Notes: generated by a model from the letters alone, not told the origin. DNA of 64,000 nucleotides from Ciona intestinalis (GCF_000224145.3 NW_004190398.2:280310-344309), one strand, 5' to 3'. Positions 23,947-45,136 are shown, numbered from the stretch's first letter. Numbers and translations: made by a program.

Positions 23947-26900
23947 ATGCGATTGTTGTTTGCAGTGATTGCTGTTTTAGCATCAGTATTGCTGTTCTGT
24001 GAGAGTGGAGAAGCATGGTGGTGGAGTAGAAGAAGGGCTGTATCTTGCAAAGTAAGTTCTAATATTTATTGTTAATAGAAAAATTCTTAGTTTGATTTAT
24101 TTGTCAAAGATGTTTTATTTCGATGCAAAGACAGTTATAATAAAGATATATAGATAAAGATAAGACCTTATCCACTTGTATAGATGTTTGACAAAACCGT
24201 ATTTTTTAAAATAAACACTCTTTTTTATCATTAACAGTTATGGTAAATTTGTTTGAAGATAAATATAGGAAAGTATTCATGCTGATGTGAATACTGTTTT
24301 AAACTATTCTAGGTATCTAGTTGGGGTCCTTGGGCTAAATGTTCCAAGACATGTGGTGGGGGGAAAGCAATTAGATCAAGGTACATTAAACGAAACTCAG
24401 CTCATGGTGGCACTAGGTGTCCTACTCTACATCAAACAAGACCTTGCTATACTCAAAGGTGTCCATGGCCCATTACATGTAAATGGAGTGCATGGACTGC
24501 ATGGTCAAGCTGTGATCCTTGTTTTCCAGGAGCAAGGGTAAGTAGATGATTATAACTTTTTTCATTTTCTTTTATAATTATTAAAACTTTTAGAGCAAAT
24601 TCCGAACTATTACAACACCAGCAATGTTCAATGGGGCAGAGTGTACTGGATCTAGAGCTCTTACAGATTTTTCCTGTACAATAAAAAAGGCTTGCATAAC
24701 AAAAACTTGTCCAGCTACCAAGTTTTCTTGCCTTGATGGTAATTCATGCAAAAATATTTTAAAACATATTAATTAGTATAAACTTATTTGTTCTTATGTG
24801 GCAGGGTAATGACAATCGTTATAACATGGTTGCCAAACTTGTATAGCCTAAGTTACTGCCTGTATGATACTTTGTGGTGATTCATTTATCTTTTTTTTCT
24901 GTGTGACTGATTATTCGGACTACCATATAGCCTAGTGTCTAATGAGTTGAAACAATGGCTGTTAATTTGCCACAAAATAAGCCTACACTATAATTTACAT
25001 AACTCTTCTTGTGCCTAATAGGTCTTGGTTGTATTTCTAAAAAACTTCGCTGCAATGGTGACAATGACTGCGCTGACCGCTCCGATGAAAAAAGCTGTTC
25101 TAAGGGCACCATTCATTTACCTTGTGGAAACAAAAAATACAAAGGCATTCCAAACATTGATATCGCTGGAGCTGGGTAAGCCTATGTGGTGTATAAGTCT
25201 TTTAAGTAAGCATCCCCTACACCTGCCTCTAACTCTTCTTGCTGCACAATAGTAGTAATCAAGAAGGCAGTCTGTGTTGTGTGTGTATTATTAGGTTACA
25301 ACAAATGCTATATAAATGAAGGTATAATCATAGGTCTAAAATTAAAAGGGAAATGGATATTTGTTTCTTACCCAACAACAGTTTCACTGGACGGTTTTGA
25401 TATTTTAGGTTCGACCTCATAAAAGGGGTAGCAGAAGGCAAAATCTTGGATAATCAAAAATATGATGGACGATGCTCAACCGTGAAAAGTGGTGACATAG
25501 GAGAACGCTTTAGAAAACCAGCAAATGTTCAATTTTATCGGTTTCAGGTTCGTATTAATATAAGTTGTTATAATTAGTGTAATTAAACTTCTTGACGGGA
25601 CATCAATGACCTGGTGCTACGAAAACGTAACCAACAAAATTCATAGAAAGCTTTTAGAAGCTTCTATTTAAATAAGAGACTAAAGATGCCATTTAGGCGA
25701 AATATATTTCTCTATTACTACTAGTTGGTTGGACTTGATTTTTGTTGGTTACGTTTTCATAGCACTAGATTATTACTGTAGTACTTTACTATACAAGAAT
25801 CGTTCAACTATATGAACATCAAATCATGGTCAGATTCGCGGAATTTATTACAAGTCTTGACATGACACTTTTAATCTAACTTTTTATAGAAAAATGATTT
25901 CGCAACTGAAAAATATTTACAATTAAACTGCAAGAGACATATTGTTTTAATTGTTGTACCAGTAGGCTTGTGTATGTAACCTCAACATTTCTAGGCACGA
26001 ACACATTCATCCTTTTACGTAAAGTCCTATCAATCAGCAAAGGCCTACATGAAAGATTTACGAGCATCCACTGCACGTAAACTTAGCGCTGGTGTCTCAT
26101 ACACAGGTAAGACTACCCCAGACTTCATTTTTAAACTTTGTACAGTAGTAAAATACTCATTAGCAAGTACTAAATCAGTGGGTGTTATTTTATTTTTATT
26201 GATATAAAAGTTTCACAGCCTATTGTTGCACACAGTTTTTATTGTAACACAGTTTGTGACAATTCTGCCTTGGAAATCCTTACTATTACATTATGAAGCT
26301 GCAAGATATCGTGTTAACGCAGATCATACAAACAATTGATTACACGCTTTCATTTAAAACAAAACACACCTTTTTGACAACAAATAACATACATTTTAAA
26401 AGTAAAATAATTGATTCATTATGCTTTACCACTGTTTTTCAAATGGTGTATAACATCACCTCAATAACGGGGATCCTAGTTTTTCCAAATGGGCGTATCT
26501 GATTTAAAAGCTATTTGCTGCCATTCGGTGAATAAATATACAAACAAACATGATACTTGCCCAGCCCTAGCGTGGCCGGAAAACGACAGACCTTATAACA
26601 TGGGTATTCTGTTTCATACAGCTCATGCCAGCTTAATAGTTACCACGTATGTAACTTTGTGGGGGGGTTGTATTTTTTAGGGGGGGGGGCAAATTTTTTT
26701 TATGTATACACGACAATTTAGACTGCCCATTAATGACCACTGGGTTGAAGCAATTGTTGTTAAGTGTCTTGCCCTGGGACACATATGCCCACAGTGGTAG
26801 CAGCGCAAGCCTTGAATCCATACCCTCTGCTTTAGAGGTGGGCATGTTAACCTACTGTACCACTTTGCCTGCGCTGTGCCACGCATCACCTAAAATTTTT

Positions 26901-28621
26901 TAAATCGGAAGTAGGCACGAGGGTATAACATGGAACACCTGTGTTATTACAACTATTGTTGCGTGCCATGTGAGAATAATATAAGTTTCCCCAATACCTC
27001 AATTGTCCATTCTAGGTTACTTTAATAATGAAGTAGGGGCAATCACAAGTGTTAAAGGTGCCATAAGTGGCTTAAAATGTCATAAAAAGTTTAGAAAACA
27101 TTCTATCGTTTGTTGTCAAAATTTGTGGATGCACCCAACATGTAGTACAATTTTTATATGCCTATAGAAACAAATTATGATCCAAAAAAATTATTATATA
27201 TGGGGTATTTTCAATTTGTTTTCTATCCTTTAGATCCATCTCTAGTTAGTGTATCCATGAAGGTTGGTAACTCCAACAGTCGCAAGTCAAGATTAGCGGT
27301 TACTTTTGGAACAAACTTTGATTCCAAGTTTTTTACAGTATATAGCACTGTACAAGTTGCACAATTTAGGTAATCTATTTTTATTTTCACTATATTTGTC
27401 CTATACTCAAACAATGTGTCTGAAGCACGAATTAGTACCATTAAATATTTCTGAATAATGCACCAAACAGAAGGATTCAAAATGAAATGAATAAAGCATT
27501 TAAGGGAGAAACAGTTTACATTTTGACATATATATTTGTTCTGATTTTCCTTATGAATCAATATGCTCTTCTTTCATACTGTTAATAATGTTACAAAAAT
27601 ATAGACGAAGAAAAATATAAAATTTAGTTTCTCTAAAACAGAATGGTTCGTCATAATCTTCTCCTTTCATACGAGTTCCGACGACGATTGAAGCAACTGC
27701 CAGATGATTTTGATTACACGAAATATGCTCAAATAATTTCTGACTTTGGCACCCATTTCTACTCATGGGGCGTTCTGGGTGGTAGGTATGAGTATGTGTA
27801 CCGGTATTCCAAGAGAGATCTACGTAGGTCAAGTGAGTATCATGTTAAAAGATTGCCTAAAAATATAAAATACTTTACCACCTCTTTCTCCTGCAGGACT
27901 CACAGACCATCAGCAAAAATCTTGTTTGTCAACTGAAGCTGGCATATCTTTTCTCGGCTCTGGCGGCAGTATTGGTTCATCCAACTGTAAAACAAATGGG
28001 CTGTCAAAAAAACATGGAGGTACATTACACTCTCATTAGTAGCATTCTGTTTTTTAAAGCACCAATAGCACATATTTCACAATGCAGACCATTAATATAA
28101 GCATTTACACAGGAAGTTTCACTCGATCTGCTACCAATGCTATTTCTAATGTGATTGGTGGTAAATCCGACAAAGCGGCTTCTCTAAGTTTTTTTTCTGG
28201 AAAAACACCGAACAAGTCAAATTATAATGAATGGGTTAAGACAGTTAAACACCATCCTGCAATAATTGATTATAAGGTAAATTGGGACTAGCTGTGATAC
28301 TTATTCTTATAAATTAAGAAACTATTTCTCGTACATTCGATAGTCAAGTTAAATTTGGAATCTTTAGACTGCACTATGACTATAACATATTTTGAATTTT
28401 AACAGCTCTCTCCAATATCATCAGCTGTACCACTTTCAATGTTGGCGATTAGAAAAAACTTAGAACGTGCTTTGGTTCTCTATTTGAAGGAGTATGACTA
28501 CTCCAAGTGTAAGGGTAAATGTGCCCATGGTGCAACAGTGGTCGTGAAGGATAAAGGAAAGCTCTGCCAGTGTCTTTGCCCTGCCAACTATGGTGGCATT
28601 GATTGCCATGTTCGTGCATAA
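23947..28621 (+). CDS. C6-like MACPF gene 5, complete
   Basis: Complete secreted complement-like protein of 569 residues. Exons 23947-24051, 24313-24537, 24594-24738, 25022-25175, 25409-25547, 25995-26106, 27234-27369, 27642-27832, 27897-28019, 28113-28276, 28406-28621; phases close perfectly. Residues 1-24 form a signal peptide (MRLLFAVIAVLASVLLF), followed by an AWWWSRRR stretch. Two TSP1 modules follow (WGPWAKCSKTCG; the second is split over 24313-24537 and 24594-24738), then an LDLa module with the acidic DxSDE end, a MACPF domain with FGTHFY in 27642-27832, and a terminal EGF. CCP and FIMAC modules of vertebrate C6 are absent. AATAAA at 28734. Introns hold several repeats, including a 1.1-kb one (26107-27233) not matching its gene 4 counterpart. 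Its upstream ATG context resembles gene 2. Pore-forming function is inferred from family. Confidence 0.9.
24795..24985 (-). mobile_element. S1 SINE relic shared by genes 4 and 5 (gene 5 copy)
   Basis: gtaatgacaatcgttataac, atgatactttgtggtgattc and tgtgtgactgattattcgga. Same intron position as 18915-19105, so it predates the duplication of genes 4 and 5. Confidence 0.6.
25611..25769. mobile_element. Small inverted-repeat element in gene 5 intron
   Basis: Arms of about 30 bp: left ctggtgctacgaaaacgtaa (25611) and right ending in the near-perfect complement (ttacgttttcatagcactag, to 25769). No coding capacity; MITE-like foldback element. Not present at the same place in gene 4. Confidence 0.75.
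26563..26990 (-). mobile_element. S1 SINE, reverse, plus a short forward fragment
   Basis: Reverse copy 26563-26882: ccctagcgtggccggaaaac, actgcccattaatgaccact, cacatatgcccacagtggta, ending ctgcgctgtgcc. A forward tail fragment (aagtaggcacgagggtataa) follows to about 26990. Lies in the long gene 5 intron, absent from gene 4. Confidence 0.75.
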
Positions 28622-28739
28622 AGCAATGTTTTTATTGTTATATTTTTGTTCATTAAGTGGTGAAAGAAAAAAATGCATTAATCAGAAAGTATTTATTGCA
28701 ATCATTTGCTTCGGGATTATAACATTAACAAGAAATAAA

Positions 28740-29403
28740 TATACCAACAAAATAATATACTTTTATAAGCAATGAGAACAAAAGTAGACAAATGTTTAGC
28801 TATTCAACTAGTAATCGGGACACAGTGCAGCAAGCCAAATTTTTTATGGTGGTGTTCCAATAAACTATGGTGCCACCGCGCCTTTGCTTTTAAATAACAA
28901 TAGGGTTTTCGTGCTGTTTCATTAAAACTGGGCTCTGTAGTTACATATGTATAGTATCCAGTTCACATTAATAAGTCATTTAAACTGGATTTTACTTGCA
29001 TACAAATCCAATATTTTATAAGCTGCATATTTTTGTAAAATATTTTGGACGAAACGTTTTAAAATCTTGTGCACATTCATTAATGCTCCGCTCTCTTGAA
29101 ATTGACCACTTCTGCGTGGAGTCTATTTCACGTGACCAAAAGAACTTTTTAATAAAAAAAATGTTTGAAGCTAATTGTTACTGCTTTTGTTTTGTTGTAA
29201 GTAAATACGTTAAATTTACGTTCTGACTGTGTACGTTGCATTAAAGTTCTTAAAACACTAATGATTGGCACTTAAGGTTCTTTAAATTTTAAATATGTGT
29301 TGCTTTTATTTGTTTTTTCCTTTTTTTGTCGCATTTAACTTAGTATTTTTACAGTGTCGTTTTAAGTTACTTATACACGTACAACTTACCATTGCACAAT
29401 ATT
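28740..29403. other. Intergenic between gene 5 and the RRM gene
   Basis: Follows the gene 5 polyadenylation signal. AT-rich; no gene seen on either strand. Contains the likely promoter and 5' UTR of the RRM gene; a possible splice acceptor ttttacag lies at 29347-29354, about 50 bp before that ATG. Confidence 0.5.
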
Positions 29404-32400
29404 ATGGTAAAAATATTTGTTGGACGTCTCCCCGAAGACGTAAAAAAGAGTGAATTGGAAGAATTGTTTAAAGCATATGGAGAAATAACAGACTGTTCAA
29501 TATTAAAAAACTATGGCTTTGTTCACATGGCCGATCTGAATGATGCTAAAAAAGCAATTGCGTAAGTTAATTTAAAATTCTAAAAGTTATTTTTTAGATG
29601 TATATATATGCTCAGTTTTTATACTTAACTCCGCCTCAATTTGGGACTTTTTACCAAAAGCTGTGAAAAATTTAAAACAACGTTTATGCGTTAAAACTTC
29701 AAAATTTTGAATGGGTAGGCTAGTGTAGAAAAAGACAAAATATATATATATTACTTTCAAATTTAAATTAGGCCTGCCTAGGGATGCCATTACAGAATTT
29801 CGAATCCTTTTGTATTCGAATCTAATTACGGGATTAGGTATTCTGTTTAATGACATCATCACACATCATCTCATAAACTTTATTAACCATTTTTGAAACT
29901 TATTAATTTTGAAAAAAATATATTTTTGTGTTTGTGGGACTTTCAAGAGTAAACGTTTCCCAGCGTCTTTTCATAGCCTGTTATACGTTTCATGACGCAA
30001 AAACTTTCCAATAGTACAATTTTTTAATCATTTTACAGTTTATGATCCAACAATGCTACTATGAAAGAGTCAATAAACTGACTTATGTGGCTAAAATTAT
30101 TTTTTCCCATGAATTTAAAACGATTCAAAATTCTAGATCGGAATTCTAGATTATTCTAGGATATCCTAGAATACCTAATCATTCTGTAATGTGCATCCCT
30201 AGGCCTACCCAACGTAAATAATATAAACTGACAATTTAACAGAATTTAAACATTTTCATATTTACAGAGGACTTGATAAAACAGATTTAAAAGGAAACTC
30301 AATCAACGTAGAACTTTCAACAACAAAAGTGCAAAAAGCGAGCAAGATATTTGTTGGCAATCTACCACCAGAAACCAAATCTGCTGACGTTAGTTTTCAG
30401 TATCATTTTAGTTAATTTAGCAATGTTTTTCATACTGTTGACTTAGATTTTCTTCAAAATGCTCAACATTTTGACACCTATTTTTGTCAATGACTTTAAC
30501 TGGTTAAAATGTAATGAAGTTTTTAATCTAGTTTTTTGGAGTTGTTTACACTTAGCTATAAGTATAATATAGCCTAACTTGATTATATTTTGACAATTTT
30601 ATTTTTTAAGTTTTAAAAAAAATTATACTGGTGCTTTCAAGCTTTTGTAGACTGTTGAAAGTTTTGTTAATTCTCAATGCCGCCACATAAGCCTAAGTTT
30701 TGGCAAAATTACATCTTTAGGACAAATCCATTTTAGTAAAGCCATAATCTAGCCATATTAATAGAACATCCATATCTTAGTAAGTTAATAGCCAATGCTT
30801 TATATTGTTAACTGTATTAGTATATATATATATTGGATTTTTGTTAAAATTTGCATCTATAAAGTTTTTGCTTGTACTACTACCTACATTTTAGTTTTGC
30901 CTGGTTAACCAGATTTTCTTTTCATTAAAATTCTTTACTTTTAGATTCATAAACTTTTCAAGAAATACGGAACTGTAATAGAGTGTGATGTTGTTAAAAA
31001 CTATGCATTTGTTCATATGGGAAGGGAAAATATGGCCAGAGATGCAATAAATGGTCTTAACAACACAGAGTTTAATGGAAACAAGATTGGTGTTCAAATG
31101 GCACGCTCTCAAAGAAATCTTGATATGCATGGGGGTTAGTGCTACATGTTATGTTCATAGACTTGTGTTTAATTAGAATAAAACTGTATCACTGCCGGCT
31201 AATTTTGATTTTTTATATGTTATTTAATATTTATAAATGTACAATCTGTTTCTGTTTGGTAAAGAATGATGTTAAGTTAGGGTTGGTTAAGAATAAAAAT
31301 GATTACCATGTTTTGATTTTGTTATGTTTTGGACTGTCTTAACAAGAATAGTTTAGGACATACAACTGGGTTTACAAATACAGCAATACAAGACTGCTGT
31401 TATGTCTTGTTTAAAGGTAGCTAGAAGAGTATAAGTTCTTTTTTATCTGTTATTGCTGCTTAGTTAAACTTTAAACAAAATATTATGGCACGTTTGATAG
31501 GACAGGTTTAAGTTATGTCTATTAATTCACCATTTTTGCCTGTACTATATATTATGAAAGTTAGAATACACACATATTGCCCGACTTCACTTTACCTCAT
31601 TTACACAAGTTACAATGCTTCCAATTTAATGGATAACTTCACTGACTTGTTTAAAGTTCGAACCAAGTATTCTTAGTACATCATGGTTAATTGTTATGTT
31701 TTTCAATCCATTGTATGATTCTATTTTTTGTGGGTGGGGTCCTTGTCAAGGACCTGGGATTTTTCAGATTTGGCCAATTATTCCTATTGTCTGGTTGAAA
31801 GGTGAGCCTGCTTACCACTGCCATTGCTCCGATACTTTGTAATTACGTCACTGTACAACCTAATATTATTAAGTTATAAACTCCAGGTCCACCAATGCAC
31901 CGGGGTGATATGCGGGGCCGAGGAAGAGGTGGTCGCGGTGTGTACATGGGCCCTCCTCCACGCATGGGGCTTCAACATCCACGGTTCCGTAAACCATACT
32001 TAGATGACCCATACTTGGATCCGCCATTTTCTCGCATCGGGAGGTTTGTTTTAAATAAATTCTTCAGATTTTGTGTAAAAAATTATCTAATTTTAAGTTT
32101 ATATTTACTTTATTTTACAATGAGATATTTGCCTTTTCAGCGTTTTACAGGATTTACTAGAAGCTCTTTGCTGCTTTTGCTATCAGGCATAACACAATTT
32201 TGACACTGCTTTTTTGCTTTTAAAATGATGTAAGATTTTAGATACATTGTAGGTTGTAGCCATGATTTCTATGATGCATTGTAATAGGATCAAATCTAAA
32301 ACATTACCAGATAAAGTCTAGCAAACCTGGAGATGAAACAATGGTTTAATATTTCTTAAGTTTATTTTTATACCTAAAAACAGTTAGCAAAAAAATTGCT

Positions 32401-33028
32401 AAAGATTTAGAAAAAATATGACTTTGTTTTACTTAAGCTTTGCAGGCAAAAAATACCTATGTGATCGGTTTTATAAAACTAAATAGAAGTAATGCACTCG
32501 GTAAAATAGCATGTTGTTTCTGTATGCAATTATTTACCTTTATCGTATAACCAAAGCTTAACGATTACCTAAGTGGATGATACGACTCGCATTTAAATTA
32601 GTTCGACTTTTTATTCACACTTTTCTCCGCAATCAAACTTTAGGGGTGGATTACGTCATCGCATGCTGGGCGGGTCAAGCCTACATGAACGAAGCGTCGG
32701 TTTAGGGTCAATGTACGGTCAAGATTTGCTTTCGCGTGCTGCACTCCGCCGCGACCCGCTTCTCAGTGCAGGAGGCTCGTTATTGTTGAGAGAACGAGAA
32801 GCGCTGGCACGCCGACTCGAGTCCGAGGCTCTAGCTGAGTCGTACGCTGGTTTGAGCGGCGCAGGATCTCAGTACGATTTTACGAGCGATCAATTGGTTG
32901 ATTTAGCCGAGCCTGAGTTGTCACTCGGACGATACGGATCCTCTAGTTATATGTCCCAAAGTCGCCTCGCCGATGCAGAAACTGCCCGTTATTCCGCCGC
33001 TGCACTGGACAGGTACGGCGCATTTTAG
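29404..33028 (+). CDS. Two-RRM RNA-binding protein, RBM4/RBM14 (Lark) type
   Basis: 336-residue nuclear RNA-binding protein, probably acting in splicing or translational control by family. Exons 29404-29561, 30268-30388, 30945-31134, 31887-32043 and 32644-33028 (1011 nt, in frame). RRM1 (residues about 2-70) has RNP2 IFVGRL and RNP1 NYGFVHM; RRM2 (about 79-146) has IFVGNL and NYAFVHM. The tandem layout with NYGFVHM/NYAFVHM is diagnostic of the RBM4/RBM14 group. An RG-rich segment (MRGRGRGGRG) follows, then a Ser/Leu/Arg/Ala-rich tail ending AALDRYGAF. The CCHC zinc knuckle of RBM4/Lark is not seen, so RBM14-like is possible. The last exon is more GC-rich than its surroundings. AATAAA at 33323. 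The second intron (29562-30267) contains a hAT-like MITE. Confidence 0.9.
29779..30201. mobile_element. hAT-like MITE (family M2) in RRM-gene intron
   Basis: Begins tagggatgcc and ends gtgcatcccta. Flanks ggcctgcc and ggcctacc are a 7-of-8 target duplication, as expected of hAT elements. 423 bp, no ORF. Paralogous to the element at 52486-52933. Confidence 0.88.
31725..31850 (-). repeat. Fragment of short repeat family R2
   Basis: Contains gtccttgtcaaggacctggg and tggccaatta, which resemble the complement of the R2 units at 41770 and 59738. Degenerate. Confidence 0.4.
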
Positions 33029-34011
33029 TAGCAGCGCCAAACACAAGAATTGCCGCCGAGCAGTCGATTGAAAATGGCTTTATTTTCAGACTGGGTACAG
33101 TAATTTAAAATCTGCCAAACTTTCTCGGCCATGCGACCGACGAAATATTGTGAGTAATTAAAACTACGAATCGGGTCGTCTCTACGGCCAATATGTTTGG
33201 ACCGATGTATAATGTGTACATTACAAACGTTGCGTTCTTTTGTGCTCTTCTTTTCGTGTGACTTCTTTCGCCTCGCAATTTGTATTTCGGAACAGTATAA
33301 AATCTGCCTACACGAAAATATGAATAAACTTTTTAGAACCAGTGTCCTACATCGTTATCAGTGTATATAAGACTTCTCAGTCCGTCTCAAATTTGCCGTT
33401 TTACAGCGCTTTAACAAGTTTTTCGTAATTGCTGAACGAAGTGAAACAAATACTAGCGTGGATCACCTAACTACAAATTTCATTTCAGCTCCAGGTAATA
33501 GCACTGGAAGAGTTATTCTATTGTTCTGCTTGAGTTCAAAGTATAGTACACTGCTACTGCGGTTGGCTTATGTATTTTCTATGGTTGTGTTGGACTGTTC
33601 CATTTTAAAAGTACAATGAATATCTTATAGGTAATTAATGCCCAAATTAACAAAAAATATATGGTTACAATTTCTTACAATATACTGCATACGGTAAGTT
33701 TAGCTATAAATTTATCTACTGGTTTCAACAAGTTCAATGTAACTTATTTTTTTTCTCTCATTGTTTCCAATAAGAGTCGTTATAACACGAGGGTTATTTT
33801 ATACACCTATTGCCTCTTCGTGATTACCAACAAACATAACTATACAGCCTATTATTTTGGAGTTTTTTTCTTATGCATGACTGTAAACAACCCACGGAAA
33901 GCCAGTGGCTTTATTCAAGTGCAGTTAAGTATATTGCCCAAGGGACAAATATGCACAATGATTGTACTGTCTGTCTAGTACTATAGTTCCACCAGAGGTG
34001 GTCATTTTACC

Positions 34012-34313
34012 AGCACCGTGGCAAGGCCTAACTTTTACCCAGAGGTAATGGGTTCAAGAGCCGTCGCTGCTACCATTGTGAGTGAATGTCTTGGGCAAGA
34101 CCATTTACAAAAAGTGCTTCAACCCAGAAGTCACTAATTGGTTGTAAAAACTCTTAGCCATACATGAAAATAAAGAATAAAAAAAACGTTAAGTTACCTA
34201 CGTGGTAACTCGTAAGCAGGCACGGAGTACACAACAAAACACCCGTCTTGTATACCTACCGTCGTTACATCACCACGGCGCCACGCGAGGTTGAATTGAT
34301 TACATTCATTCAA
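34012..34313 (+). mobile_element. tRNA-derived SINE (family S1)
   Basis: Starts caccgtggcaaggc, then acccagaggtaatgggttca (box B region), ctgctaccattgtg, the catgaaaata linker, and ends in acattcattcaa. Nearly full length, moderately diverged. Confidence 0.8.
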
Positions 34314-34340
34314 GATGAATACCGTTAGTATATATATATA

Positions 34341-34534
34341 TAGTAGGGTGGGGGAAGATGGGACACCTGTTTATTTTATTTTCTGTTCCAATTTGGTAGT
34401 AAGCAAAAAACATTTAAAGAATTATGAAACTGTATGTTCACAACTCCCATGCACCATTGTTAATTGTTTAAAACACGATCAGGATATTTGGATATTAGTT
34501 GCTAAATGTGTCCCATCTTCCCCCTCCCTACTAT
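34341..34534 (+). mobile_element. M1 MITE, full length
   Basis: tagtagggtgggggaagatg at the left and its complement at the right (catcttccccctccctacta); embedded in a TA-rich run. Confidence 0.88.
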
Positions 34535-35126
34535 ACATATTATCCCATATTTCGTGATCGTGTATTTTTTAAGTCTTTGTTTCCTCTTGAACGAAACGTA
34601 AAAAAAGATTACCAACCTGTACCATCTTACCCCAACCTGCTATACGCCGGGTTGAAAAATCTCGTTTGTTCCACCAACAGGTAAGTTTTAACGATCATAT
34701 ATTCTATTGTAAGACCGAAATGTACAATGTTGTCTTCGTAGTAAAATCCTATTTGTAAGGCGCAAGTGATTGGAAATAAATACAAGATAATATTGAATGG
34801 TCTCGTGAGTCCCTTTAAACCAGACCCAGCTTTGTTAAACCGTATATATATGTCGAAATATCTAGTGTAGTATAGGCTATATGTGGATTTCGAGACACCT
34901 ATACAGGCATTTTTCGGCGGGCTCTTTTCCTCCGACCAACTCCCCAATCGGCGTTATGATTCATCCTGGGAAAATGTCGGATACGAAGCTATAACAAAAA
35001 TGGTGCGTATTGACGTGTTAGTGTGAATTTTTAAATTAACCAAAGGTCGATGTAGGAATATAGCTAAACGGAGTAAAGTTTGCCTTAATGATGGCAATCT
35101 GAAGACGTCACATCCGATAAGCTATA

Positions 35127-35324
35127 TAGTAAGGTGGAGGAAGATAGAACACCTTTTCATTCTATTTTTTCGTCCCATTTGCCAGTAAACAAAAAAATCA
35201 CTAAAAGAATTATAAAACCGTATCCTCACGACTCTCATTGTCCGTTGTTATTTGTTTAAAACACGATCAAGATGTTTGGATATTATGTGCCTTATAGGTG
35301 TTCCGTATTTTCCCACCCAACTAC
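35127..35324 (+). mobile_element. M1 MITE, diverged
   Basis: Left end tagtaaggtggaggaagata, right end tttcccacccaacta. The interior matches other M1 copies (taaaaccgtatcctcac and cgatcaagatgtttgg). Confidence 0.8.
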
Positions 35325-36613
35325 AAGACTGAATAGGCGTACTACTGGAATAAGATGAGAAGCCAGCTAATATTTTCTGATCGTATTCTTAACAATGCTC
35401 TTTTGGAGTCGCAGGGCTGCGGTTATACAAGTCTGTAAATCTTCTTTGTTCACTACCCTAAGATACGAGAAAAGAGAATATAAACATTTCCCTTCTTATA
35501 TCCCCACAACATTTTACTCAATTATCTTCTCGTGGACAATGTGGCACCAGCACGGGTATTTCAATTACCTGATGATGGTATATAGGCTACGGAAATGTAT
35601 AGCTGGAGAGAGCTGTTTTTATGTATGTGGTCTGTCAGCAATTGAGTACTACAAGTATAAAGATCGGCTAAACCCAATCTTAACCGACAAAAAGTCAAAT
35701 TTCCCGGGCTTTTGTAGACGTTTGCGAATATAATTTTCGAAGCTGCTGCTCACAGCAAATGTCGACACGAAACACACAAAATCACTTCGGTCCTTTAATT
35801 ACGAAAATTATAACTTTTGTACAAGGTATCAGTACTGTTATATTAATTTACCTCAGCTTCGTTTTACATTAATTAACTAAAACTCTTCGGTTACATTAGC
35901 TGAGATAATCGCTTTAATTAAAATTAATGCGGATTTAGCTAAAATGAACTGGATTTTACAGCAAAAGGACGGATCGTACAGTTTTCTTATCTTTAAAGGT
36001 AATTAGTTAGTTGAAGTGTTGCTTCGTACGCCTTTAAGGAGGTGTCAATGCGTCGTGTTTTGAAAACAAAAGGAAAATATCGCATGTCTAAAGCGGATCA
36101 CGCTTTCAAGGACAAAGAAATTGGAAAGGTTTACAATTGTAATCGAATCAGTAAATTCCGTATTTTGAAAGCGCAATAGTGACTTCGGACTGCTATAGAT
36201 CAGTAGGGCCTATGTAGCTTGTGTTTATTTGCACTGAGCTGAAGACGAGCTGTAAGTTGTTGTAGTAAACCCAAAGCCGTGTTTATTCAGGCAACAATCG
36301 GATAAGTGCCTTTATCCATTCAAGATTAACTGAACAGAAAAGTAAGGCTTTGAGACTTTTTGTTTACTAGCTGCTGTACGGCCAGGTACTCGAGATTTTG
36401 TAACGTTAAATCCATTAGAACCAAGTTTTACTTGCCTTTCCATTTTAAAACCGTTTTTTGGAAATGTTTAGTTTTTTACGCGTTTCCACTCAATTTGTAT
36501 TTTCGCCACATTCCTGGAATGTAGGTCGTATACTTACGTATCATTTAAGCGGATTTTTTGCGACTGCTGCTAACTTTATGTGAAGGCTATAATATAGTGG
36601 TTAGAATTTCATA

Positions 36614-36799
36614 TAGTAGGGTGGAGGAAGGTAGGACACCTTTTTGTTCTATTTTTTTGTGTCATTTAATGGTAAACAAAGAACATTCAAAGAACTATAA
36701 ACCGGTGTTTACGACTTGCATAGACCGTTGTTAGTTGTATAAAACACGATCAGAATATTTGGATATTATGGACTAAAGGTGTCCCGTCTTACCCTACTA
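36614..36799 (+). mobile_element. M1 MITE upstream of the WD40 gene
   Basis: Left end tagtagggtggaggaaggta, right end gtcccgtcttaccctacta. About 100 bp before the WD40 start codon, so it may lie in the promoter or 5' UTR. Confidence 0.82.
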
Positions 36800-36901
36800 A
36801 ACATTTACCAATGTTTTTTTAAACACAACTATACACAAGGACTCAATTCTGCTTGTTTATAGTAATTAAAGTTAAAAGCTATACAAACTGGGAGCAATAA
36901 A

Positions 36902-45136
<8,235 letters not shown>

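Larger units (their letters stand above)
33330..36901. other. Intergenic between RRM and WD40 genes
   Basis: No exon of a recognisable family. It holds one SINE (34012-34313) and three M1 MITEs (34341, 35127, 36614). A 112-codon open frame at 35395-35733 has no recognisable domain and no supporting splice or codon signal. The 3' end presumably contains the promoter and 5' UTR of the WD40 gene. Confidence 0.5.

Noticed and set aside
33661..33978. 105-codon open frame after the RRM gene
   Set aside because: Low-complexity hydrophobic translation without supporting signals; downstream of a polyadenylation signal.
35395..35733. 112-codon open frame between RRM and WD40 genes
   Set aside because: No recognisable domain, signal peptide or paralogue; length expected by chance in a 3.5-kb gene-free stretch.
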